Below, piece by piece: positions 51,372 through 61,854 of a DNA stretch of 64,000 bases. Location: positions 993,690-1,057,689 of the forward strand of contig JACDOX010000082.1 of assembly GCA_014549065.1 (NCBI GenBank). The letters run 5' to 3'. Every line of letters starts with the position of its first letter. Position 1 is the first letter of the stretch. The notes under the pieces were generated by a model, which saw nothing but the letters and a program-made list of their open reading frames with translations, had not been told where the DNA came from and searched no databases. Source of the stretch: Cardinalis cardinalis (Eukaryota; Chordata; Aves; Passeriformes; Cardinalidae). The position numbers were made by a program, and so were the translations under genes.

Positions 51372-54300
51372 CTGTGAAAATAATGTACATATTTAACAGC
51401 TTCAACATAATCATACAGCAACACTATGCATATGATATTCATTGCCCAAGAAAATGCAATTTTATCATCCTGCAGCTGAAAATATTTGCATGTGTAGATC
51501 TTTTTATAAAAGAACTTGAAGTTAATCAGACTTCCTATATTCTTACCAATTAAGCGCAAAGCACTCTTATGACATAAAATTCATTTTTATTCTCCAAAAT
51601 ACCTGTAACTGAAATGGCAATGATTACAACTATGTCATGTGCTTTAAAGCAAAAGAAATCCTGATTAGTATGAACCATTTCATGGTGCGATTTCATTATG
51701 AGGGATTAACTTGTCCTCTGTGAAATTCCCTATTTGGAGGACCGCAGCAATCAGAAAAACAACTGAAGCTCTCAACGCTATGTATCAGTACTAGATAATA
51801 GCCTTCTGGCATTAAAAAGAAATAAATATGAACTAAGCAACTATATTCAGCCTATTCTACATGCTGATCACTACAGGCTTTCAGAAAGATAAATCTGGTG
51901 AACATAATAGGATCCTTAGCATAGTCAACAGAACACTAAATGTAACATTCTTCTGTCATGTTCACTGAAGTTGAACTATAACTTACATTTTACTTTCATA
52001 ATTTTTTTAAAGCNGAGTATTCTTTAGAAGATGCTATTATTTCTAAGTAGAGGTCTAAACATAATTTTTAGAAAACAAAGTAAAATGAGTGAAATTAAAA
52101 TAATATGGGTAGATAATTCTCNCTATTTTAATGTCAAAGGATAAATAAAATTCCATCAAACATGCCAGTCATGCATTAAGATACAGCACAGCGCACCTTA
52201 TTAGACACTAAAAAAGTCTCCCCAGCAGAGAAAGCCCTGGCTGACAGGTGATTTTGTGTGTTTAGTGAAGCGTGTGCCGTANAGCCCTCCCACCCTCCAG
52301 GCACTCCTCACACACCCCTGCAGTGGGGTTTCTCAGCACCAGGAGCTGCCTCCCACTGCAGCCCTGAGAGCCCTAACACAGCCCAGCCCCTCACCCTCCC
52401 CAGGGCAGGACAGGGCTGGATTCCAACCTGCCACAGCCTCCCTCCCTTCCCATGGAAGCACCACGCATGACCAAGCAAGCCTCCACCTCAGCACCTTCAG
52501 AGCTGAAGCACAACTTTGCCTGCTTGNAAAAAGGAAGTCCAGCATCCCTGCTGGTATGGAATACAAGGGATGCAATGAGACAGCTGGCCAGGAATGCCAG
52601 GCATGCCCCTCTTGGTAGCTGCTGGGCCAAAAAACTCNGTGTCAGGGGCTGCTGCAACATGTCTTTCCTCCTGAAAAGTTTATGCTAAGGTAAAGTTATC
52701 ATAAAGAATGTCTAGATATATCCTGGAATTGCTTAGGCTTTGTCTTGAGACTGAAATGGGAAGAATTAATAAAGAGAAAGACTTTAATTTAGAACAGTTT
52801 CTTCCCCCCAGAGATAAACAGAACTGGATTAAAAATGGATGCAGTAAAACTAAAGTTACCTTCTTGCAAACCATCAGTCTTTTCTCTAGAAATAGCCTAT
52901 CCTTATATCGACAGTAATAACCAAGAGCAAATTTTAATTTAATTTGCTAAACTAGAAAAAACCCCAAACATACAGAAGCAAAGCCCACTTTAACTGTTGT
53001 CTAAGATGAAGAGGCCATTCCTCTGAGGGAGATGCAGCCTGAGAACAGGAAGATGGTGTCCAGTGCCATGCAGACTGGTGTTTGGTATGCATAATGTACT
53101 CCCCTGCTTTCACTAAGAAACAGGAGCAGCCTGGTGAAGGCAGTGGCACACATGCCTGACTTGGCCCATCTTACTTGGTGCTTTTGCGAATCTGAGATTC
53201 TGCTTTCGACAACAGCAAAATTCCAGGAGCCAGCACCAAAAGGCAGCCATCTAGTAAATGAATGCTGCTATCCCAGGGCTGCCCCAGCCACTGTGCCATT
53301 TCAAGGAAAACACCAATGCTGGAAGCAGCCTGAGAGTGAAGTGTCCTTGACTCTAATCTGTTATGTAAAGCAGTTTATCCATAACAAAACAGACACCTAA
53401 CAGCAGGGCACGACTGGGAAGCCTGCCTGACAAACATTATCTTTTTACACTGATTAATGCTGAGCAGAACCCTACATAACTGGAGCCTAAATTATTAAAT
53501 ATCTGAGATAATATCTAAGCGTCCAGCTCCAAGACTCCTCTCCCAGTACTCCTTGCTTTCAGAAGCTTCCTTGCTTGCAGCTGCAAAAGCAAGCACATAA
53601 CTGCTGCAAGCTGAGCTAAATCCTAATCCAAGTAACATCCAACACAGCAAGAGCTAANTCACCCTTTTCTCATACTAGGTTCCAGTGGCTGGCTCCTTCC
53701 AGGATACGAACTAGCTATTAAACACTAGCTATTAAGTACTAAAGACTGCACTAACTCAATGCAAAAGATAAAGTAAAAAACCAAAACAAACAATAAAACA
53801 TTTCTTAGATCCTGAATGAATATATATCTTTTAAAAAAATATATTCTGAAGGCATANTTTTAATCATGCTCTCCCCATTTCTTTAGGAGAAATGGATAAA
53901 TTTCAAGGAATGAGCAGCAGGTCTTAATGATTTGGTTCTATTGCTTTAGGGATCCAAAATATCAGTTTTGANGTCAATCTAAAATAAAAAAGGCTGAAAG
54001 ACTTCCATGTCTTAAGAGTTGAGTCTTCCATTTTTTAAATCTGCATTATATTTGACTCATTTAAAAAAATCAGAATTATTGAGGAACTAAATAGGAACAC
54101 TGAACTAAACTAAAAAGGCAAAACCAAATCNGATGGGTCATTATTATCAACTAACAGCAGTCATGAAATGCTTCTCTTGAAGCTTGGANATCTATTAATG
54201 AAGAATTTCACAAATTAATTTGTAGATGCATTTATGCACAGTAGGGAAGTGAAGTTACAGCAGATGAAAATACTCAGAAAGAAAACTCTGTAACTCCACA

Positions 54301-56114
54301 CTTCAAAGCCAAAGTTCATACCTGAGGCCTCTCCAGTACTGAAGAATGTGCTGGTCTCCCANTATTTGCTAATTAGCAACACACTGCTGGAATTAATTAA
54401 ATTGTGTGTTACTAGACCAGGACTAGAAGAGCTAGTTTATCAAATATTAAATCTTTATACAGAGGGCACACCATCCCAGAGCCACACAGGCTTTTTTTTC
54501 CCCTTCATATTGGCTAGTTCTTTCTTGNAAGTGCATGTAGTCCACACACCACAGAAATCTGGAACAGCCTTACCCTCAACAGGTGAAGTGGCCCCAGTGC
54601 ATGAAAGCAGAGGGAAAATGAGGACAGCACAGCATCTTTTGGCAAGTAATAGCAACAAATGCTTTCTGGTCCTTACATTTCTTTCCTAGGAACAGCTGCC
54701 ATTCACAACAGGAGTTACTCATGGTCATGGAGCTCCACAAATGACGGAAAAAACAAGTGAAATTTGGTACCCAGCTTTATAAAGCAAAACCAAGAAAAAA
54801 AGAAATGTCTCTAGCTTTAAATTGCTNGGATAGGTGTTGGCAGGCTTGAAATGCCTATGGTATTCCCATGGGTGACAGCTGTCCCGGAGGTTTCCCAGAG
54901 GTTTTCTTCTCCTTTAGTTGTGCTGCCTGTAGCTCTGGAGAAAGAGCTGGTAAAAAGACAGCTCTGACTTCAGATGAAACCAAAGACCAGCTGGTCCAAG
55001 GTTTGGTTTTTTGATCAAGGTGAAAACAGATCCCCTGCCCTGCAGCTTGACAAACTTTACCTGTAGAGGAAAAGCAGCTATTGCCTAGGCAGAACACACG
55101 TGGCACTTCCAGCCCATGGCTTTTGTTTTCAAGGCAGTGCTGCACCCACAATACTTGGAGAAATTGAGTGCCTTATTGTCTTTCTTTGCAGTTGGATTAC
55201 ACAGTTGTCACACAGCACATTGCTATGACATAGATGCTGGACTGTATACTTAGACCCGATCATTCCCAAAACAGGGACTCATCTTTTATACGATGAGGTC
55301 CTAGAAGTGTGCAGAGAGGTAATACTCGACTGGACATATTGAGCGTCTCCTGTTCCTCTACATCCTGCTGTGACCTGCTGCCTCCTACAGTCCCTCAGAA
55401 GTGTCATTTTATCGGCTTTGGAATCCCTCTTCCCCTGGTCTCTAAGTGCTGCTACCTCCTCTGATCTTTCCTTGCCAACAGCCTGTTTTGTTTATTCAAA
55501 GGAACATTATGATTTCCACATCCATCAGTAACACAGTAAGGAAGCTGCTTTAGAATTCAGTCCAGTTAGAAGCAATTATTTGCACAAATTCTTTATTTAA
55601 AATACTACCAATATTCAAATTACACATTTTAAATGTAAAACACAGCATCTTACAGCTGTAGAGAAGCATTTTGTGAAAGGTAGACAGCCATCATTAACTG
55701 TTTGGTGCTGACTCTGAAAAGATGAAAATATTTGAGTTTACTAAAAACTGTATTGTGTATATACTGCATATTTCAGGGGGCACAGGATCACTTTTATCAA
55801 CCACTGTAACTTCTCTTAAAATTCTCAAAAGCCTATTTCACTGTAGCTTTTTATGGCCATCACTTATCACTTTTNAATGAAATCTTGATATTCATTACTC
55901 CATTGCTAGGAAAAACGAAATCTCAGGTAAATCTGAAGATAATAAAAATTACCTTGGCAATGTACTCAGACCTTCTTGAAACCATTTCAATAGTCAAGCA
56001 CTCTAATTTTGAAAACTGTTTCTGATTTTGCTTTCCCCTGTTTCTGATTTTGCTTTTTCCCTGATGCCCTGGAGGTAGACTTTGTACAGCAAAAGATGCT
56101 TTTTGATAACTTAC
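51372..56114 (-). other. ALCAM: ALCAM intron 6
   Basis: A 4,743-bp intron. It contains a direct duplication of TGTTTCTGATTTTGCTTT at about 56017-56060 close to exon 6, a small repeat of CTAGCTATTAA at 53711 and 53725, and a GC-richer stretch at about 52280-52470. No gene is seen. Confidence 0.85.
56015..56061. repeat. Tandem duplication of about 22 bp
   Basis: CTGTTTCTGATTTTGCTTT occurs twice in succession, separated by a few C/T bases. It begins about 55 bp beyond the exon 6 donor, inside intron 6, and looks like a slippage duplication. Confidence 0.8.
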
Positions 56115-56297
56115 AGTGAACATCAAAGACAACTGGTTCAGACTGTATTGTTTTCTGGCCAGAAGGTCCATAGTAAGTCACAATGCAAGAGAACTTGGCA
56201 TTTACATCTTCCTTTGTTGGCATGTACTGAAGAGACGACGTCATGGTGAAGAGTCCGGTTGTTCTGTCCACCATCTTTTGCAAATTTATGACCACAA
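56115..56297 (-). CDS. ALCAM: ALCAM exon 6: second half of Ig domain 2
   Basis: This 183-bp exon starts with TT completing a Val codon, then VVINLQKMVDRTTGLFTMTS, SLQYMPTKEDVNAKFSCIVT and YYGPSGQKTIQSEPVVFDVH, plus the first base of Tyr. KFSCIVTYYGP holds the F-strand Cys of the second V-type domain; YYGPSGQKTI is identical to human as I recall it. The acceptor TTTTCAG ends at 56298 and the donor GTAAGT begins at 56114. Confidence 0.97.
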
Positions 56298-57112
56298 CTG
56301 AAAAGGAAATAATGTTTCAGTGTCACACACACAGAATTTGAAACCTTTTTCCTGTATGTTGCTGTTTGTTCTGCATTTGAGATCAGGCTGCAAACATACA
56401 TGTTACCCAAGAGATTGAACACTTTTCCTCTAGTACTGCCACTGAAGTATACCAGGAACATTTTACNAACAACTCTACCTAATATTTAAAATCAAATCCA
56501 AACAAAACACTAGTTGCAAAATGGTGGGGTTTTTAATANAAATCAGTCTAATTTGTAAGACAGAAAGAAAGCCTCAAAAATGATGGCAAAAAAAAATTAG
56601 GATCAAATTTAATTTTTAATTATTCTCNAATTTATAAGGAAGAAAAAATATTGTAGNCTTATTGGTCTGTCAAAGTTGAAAAGAAGGAAAAAAATAGTTG
56701 TNCATACATATCCTGGAAAATAATTAGTTGTATAAGATGATGGTCTGTGTGNTCCAAAACACAATATTGGACAGGTATGAAAATGAGACAGTTAATACCT
56801 TATAAGAAGTTAGAAATTAGATACAGGTTTCTATTAGTTACATAGGCTCAAAAATAGCTTGGGGATATCACTATTAAAGGCAATTCTCCTCCCCATGATG
56901 TGTATTTAAAACTGGAACTAAAAGAGAAAGATTATGTGGTGTAGCTTGGCTACTCTGAAAGGCCTGAACATCTCCCTCCAGCTGTATCTTTCCACATGAG
57001 CAGCTTTTCTCAAAGGAAGAATACATTAGAATAAGGCAAAGTAGCCCTTATACACACTTCATGCATACAGCCCTGTGTGGATCCAGGGACACTGGCCATT
57101 CCCAGAACATAC
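56298..57112 (-). other. ALCAM: ALCAM intron 5
   Basis: An 815-bp AT-rich intron with donor GTATGT, containing several Ns and no recognised feature. Confidence 0.85.
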
Positions 57113-57200
57113 CACCATCCACGGGCTGCAGAACTCTCCCGTTTTTGTACCACGTGACGTTGCCCTCGGGATAGCTGTCCCTTGAAACGCACTCNCCGAG
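57113..57200 (-). CDS. ALCAM: ALCAM exon 5: first half of Ig domain 2
   Basis: This 88-bp exon reads LGECVSRDSYPEGNVTWYKN and GRVLQPVDG plus one base. The GGN codon at 57195 is Gly whatever the N. GECVS holds the B-strand Cys, VTWYKNG the core Trp and GNVT a sequon, aligning with human LGDCISEDSYPDGNITWYRN. The acceptor TTTGCAG ends at 57201 and the donor GTATGT begins at 57112. The exon is notably GC- and CpG-rich compared with its neighbours. Confidence 0.96.
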
Positions 57201-57574
57201 CTGCAAAACAGACAGGAATCAGCCACTTCCTTTCTCCACTAGGTTTTGTCATAGTTCTGGTTTCACTTACACCATTTTGGGTCAAAAGTTCTAGGAAGTT
57301 CAAATGCTTATCCTTAACTGCTTCTCTTAGATAAGGCCCATNGCATCAGTGAGGTACGATTTGGAAGAGGGCAGTGGGTCTAAGACCAGGGTGGCCCTTG
57401 TCTGCAGATCAGGCAGGAATAAATAGAGTAGTGGCAAGGAACTGCTCCGTGCTCAGCTACAGACTCACAGACAGGTGTTCATTCACCCCTCTGAGCCATC
57501 ACCTCTGTCTGGGCTGTAAAGGGACTTCAGGCAGCTGTTGGGAACATAACTGTGAGGGAGAATGCTGCTCTTAC
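57201..57574 (-). other. ALCAM: ALCAM intron 4
   Basis: A 374-bp intron, donor GTAAGA, acceptor TTTTGCAG. It contains no other feature. Confidence 0.85.
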
Positions 57575-57639
57575 CATTTGTAGCTTCTCTGTTTCTAAGA
57601 GGTTTGCTTGATGTAAGATTTCTGGTTGAGAGGGTTGTT
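57575..57639 (-). CDS. ALCAM: ALCAM exon 4: linker between Ig domains 1 and 2
   Basis: This 65-bp exon starts with AA completing Lys, then QPSQPEILHQANLLETEKLQ and M. It corresponds to human QPSKPEIVSKALFLETEQLKK, so it is the start of the second V domain and its A strand. The acceptor GTTTTAG ends at 57640 and the donor GTAAGA begins at 57574. It has no open frame long enough to be noticed without the splice sites. Confidence 0.94.
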
Positions 57640-60600
57640 CTAAAACATAAATAGGAATAAAAGTACTGGTGAAGGGAGCACAAACAGCTGATTGAAAATC
57701 AAAAAAATACTAAAAATATGTGGACTTTTGAAATGAAACAGAATAATCTAGCCTGATACAGTCTTACCTACATTTCCCAANAACAAGAGAAAGGGTGAGG
57801 TATTTCTATTTCAATATTAGCAAAAAGAACAAGAGCAAACTCTCACTTTAAATGTTTCACACCTTCCATAATGAATTCCATGTACTCTGACAATACATCT
57901 TTTAGCCAGACAGACTAGTTCNCCACCCAGGAGGACAGAACCTGATCTGATCTATTGATTTATAGGAAACACATGCAGGAGAAGGAGCCAGTAGCACAGA
58001 AACTGTAGCAACAAAAAAACAGCTTTTCTGCAGATATTACTGTAGCTGAGCTGTCAACATTATAAAGGAACAAATTCAACCTAATCATTCTTCTAATGTT
58101 TATTTTAGCTAACTGGGATTATTACATTTAAGAAATTCAGATGACAGAGAAAAGTGTAATTATTTTAACTGATTCTGTGTTAGTTATGACTCTCTTAAAA
58201 AAAATAAACTTTTTTCCAGNGCCAGTTAGTCTTCTTACTTACTTTTATTATGGTAGATGGATCTCTTAGCTTGCCAAAGTGGAGGATCTATCAGTGTTTC
58301 CATCATAAAAGACTACTTTCTAGGGACTATATAACTTGTCTGTTAAAACAGTTTGGCCTGAAGCCCGGAATGCAAATTTTTATCTCCAAAAGAGACAGTT
58401 TTCCCCACAATTTTAAAAGAAGAGGGGAAGAGTGAAGGGAAAAAAAATAAATCAATGTCTATACAGTCAAGGAAAGGCTCTACACCCTATCTGTACTGCT
58501 TAAACAAGCATACTTTTACAGACTGAAACATTCTTAACCATGCCAGCGTATAGAATCCTTTCCCCAAATCAAGCTTCCTATCAAATACTGCATGTATGTT
58601 GGTAATCCCAGCCCTAAGTGAACTTCACCACTGTCTTGCCAAAGTCTCTAGACACACTGCTGAAGTTACTGATGTGCAGATGTCCTGCTCCTGCTGCCAC
58701 AGAGGTAGCCAGCCTGTGTGTTTTCCCAATAATCCATTTTACTTGTGTGCGTGTTTACGTGCAAATGCACAAATACTCTCCACTTGAATGACCACCCCAG
58801 GATGGAACAAAATCAGATCAAAAGGGAAATGAAAGTGAATAAAAGAAGCTATTCATCTGACATNTTTCAAATAACTTTGCTTGTGGCAAAAAACAAAACC
58901 AAACAAAAGACACAGTCAAAGCTATACACTAAGACTGTCATATTTTCTTCAAAGGACTAATAAAGATTTTTATTTTTAGGAGATATACGCATGTTTATTT
59001 CTCTTTTGCTAGCTTTAAAGGAAAAAGGTGGATCTTTTCCATATATGAACCTATCAAGGAAAAATTATTTTCACATCAATTCAAGAAAACATGGTTTTAC
59101 AAAACCATTAACAGGCCTTCTGGGTCAGATTTTTGGGTCCCATAAACAGGGGTGGTTGCCTGCCTGTCCCAGTCACCAGCTGATCAAGCCACGACACCTT
59201 CCCCCACCTCAGCCTTGCTTCCTTTTGTCTCTCGTCTCCCCCAGGATGGGTTAGAGAAGACCCTGGCTTTGGTGTGTCGGACGCCCCTGCCCTGCAGTGA
59301 TCCNGTGAGGGGAAGGGAGGCCTCCCTGCTCTGCAGCTGCTGAGTGGGGCTCTCCCCATTTTGAGCNCCCTGCGACTGAGCAGGTGTTCCAGTTGAGAGG
59401 CTGCCACCTGCTCCCTGTGAGCAGCCTCCGAGAGGAAACGCTGCTGCCGGATCCCCGCAGCCGCCGCACGTGCACCAAGGTAATTCACTGTAAAACACTC
59501 GCTTGGCATTTACCAGCTCAGCGTCTGAAGCGAGGAAAAAAATTTAAACTTGGCAGCAAACCTCACTTTGGTGGGTTTGCAACTTCAGCACACTGCTTAT
59601 CTCTCAGCTTAAGAGCTTGCCAGAGTACTTTGCAACTCTATATAGGCCTTATAATAGAGGGAAAAAAGAGTTCACTGCCTACAAAAGCCAAGCGCCAGTG
59701 CAGCAGGACAGCAGCTCCCGTCTGCTGGGCTGCCCTGCTTTGGAAACTGTNTGTTTAATTCTACAGAAAAGCTGCTGACAGGATTCATCTGGAAAGCTGG
59801 TAGTGCTTGTTTGAGTAGTCAGTGAGAGAGACTAGCAGGTGGTACCTGCACAGCGAGCCATTTGAGCTCCTCAGTCCTGAGATAATCAGCTAGCACAGCT
59901 GAGGACAGAACAAGCTCCAGCAAAACCCAGAATCAGTCGTGGCTTCTGGGATGCAGCTGAGTTTCAGGTGCANGAGATTCTGGTTTATGAGGGTCACACT
60001 GCAGCAGTCTAGCGCTGTACCTGTGGCTCCATGAGTTAGAAACTCCCCTCATTAAATAAATGAAGCTTGCCAGCTACACTTAATTCTTCTGCAATTAAAG
60101 CNAGCAAGCCAGCAACTAAAAATGAGAACTTAAAAACCAGACTCAAGAAAATTAAATGCAAAGAAGTGTTAAGAGAACCGTAAATAAAGTTGTGAATGCA
60201 AAGCAAAGAAACACAAAGGTAATTTTTCTTGCAGCGCTAAGTTGGCCATATTACATGCGTGGCATCCTCCCTTCTTATCTTCCTTAGTAAATAGAAGCTT
60301 CCTCTATTAGAATTAATGCACAGAATAAACCAGACAAGCTGTGCTCCATGGCTGAGTTAGCATTGCGTTAATGCTTAGTAGAGTACACAGTAATTCAAGC
60401 AGTTAGTGTTTCATTTTACCATATACCACTGCCTCATCTACATATTTACTACTGTGCAATAAGTAAACATGATAATTCTTTATCATTTCCTTTGGAGCAC
60501 TGTGTTTACTATGTGTGCTCTGAGCACACTCCTCCCTGTTGTCATTAATTCAATTGTTCTTGCAGTCAAATTGAAAGTGAAACGAGGGAATTACTATTGG

Positions 60601-61634
60601 CTCCTATCTTGCTTTAAACTCATTTATGTGACTGACAGCATAGATATCATTGAAGACTCCCTGGCACTTTCTACCTGAGAGAAGCAAAAGGCTGCCCTTC
60701 CAAAATAAGAATTTGTGTTCTTCAAGCTCAGTGTGATCTCTTTGAAACTGCCCATATCCGCAGTCAGAGTGTTCCCACAACAGACTTACTCTGACTGTAT
60801 AAATCTGTGCCTGAAGGGCAACAAAGGCCAAAAGCCATATAACAACATGAAGCTAAGGAAGATAAGACACTGCAGTCACAGCTCTGTGTCTCTAAAAAGC
60901 CACAATGGATCCCNCCCTAGGCTGACTACACTGATGGATTACACTCCTGCTCTGAATCAGCACCAGGAAGGGACCAGGCTTGTGTGAGCTCTGAGCTGGG
61001 CTGTGCCTCACAGGGCTGGGGTTTGCACTGCAGACCAGCCTTGCCATCGAGCTGCGGTGAGAGCAAACACTAATGGACCTTGCTGTGCTCTAGGAGAGAA
61101 CCGCAGACTGGTGCTTCTGCTTCCTACCATCCAGCAGGGGACAAAACAAGCATTTGGGGCTGGTGGATCACTTTCCAGCCTCTTGCTCTGTCCCTCACAG
61201 TGTGTGCTGTTGCACAGTAGCTGCTCAGAGCTACTTCAAACCTCCCCCCTGAAATAATCCTACAGACCGCACACGGTTAATGATTCCCTCCTGCAGAAAA
61301 ATTTGCTCAGAGAACAAATGGAAAATAATCAATGCTAATTTTACATTTTTCATTTCCAAGGCCAAATGACATCACATAAGTGAGTCATTATCAAAGCCTA
61401 AAATTCTCTTTGAGCCAGCACTTATCATGAATAAACTGCAAGTGCAGGCAGTCCTGTTACATAAATGCCACCAGTAGATTACATTTTTGAAAGCTGCAGA
61501 AATTTGCTAGTCTTAGTAATTTACTGAGCCAAACTTACTTTCCTGGCTTTAATCCTGCCTTAAACAAAAGTATCTGTAATTTATGATTCAGATGCTGATG
61601 AATGTTAATGGTAGTAACAACTAGATTTACTTAC
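57640..61634 (-). other. ALCAM: ALCAM intron 3
   Basis: A 3,995-bp intron containing a GC-richer block at about 59240-59540 with a CpG cluster at 59425-59475. Open frames there are composition-driven. No gene or transposable element is recognised. Confidence 0.85.
61340..61440. promoter_or_regulatory. Candidate regulatory block in intron 3: AP-1/CRE-like and GATA-like sites
   Basis: The + strand carries ATGACATCACATAAGTGAGTC running into ATTATCAAAG. It contains a CRE-like TGACATCA, an exact AP-1 site TGAGTCA (61381-61387) and a directly overlapping GATA-type TTATC, all within about 30 bp and about 200 bp from exon 3. The grouping is suggestive only; short motifs like these occur by chance. 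Confidence 0.3.
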
Positions 61635-61854
61635 TGAAAACTTTGACTATCGTCGGCTCTTCGGAAACATCATCTTCTGTAACTAGCATACATACAAATC
61701 TCTTTTCATCACTGATTCTTGCATTCTTGATGGATAATGTATAGTTTTCTGAGAGACTCAACCTGTCCTTGTAGTCTGGTACATCATCATACTGTACATT
61801 TTTTTTTGTTGATGATCTGAAGGCAATAAATACTGGAGATCCATTTGGCATTTC
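61635..61854 (-). CDS. ALCAM: ALCAM exon 3: most of Ig domain 1 (ligand-binding V domain)
   Basis: This 220-bp exon begins in phase 0 with EMPNGSPVFIAFRSSTKKNV, then QYDDVPDYKDRLSLSENYTL, SIKNARISDEKRFVCMLVTE and DDVSEEPTIVKVF plus one base. ISDEKRFVC is the F-strand motif with the domain's second Cys; ENYT is a sequon. Domain 1 is the membrane-distal domain that makes homophilic trans contacts and binds CD6 domain 3. The acceptor TTATTGTAG ends at 61855 and the donor GTAAGT begins at 61634. The first Cys of this domain lies in exon 2, outside the window. Confidence 0.97.
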
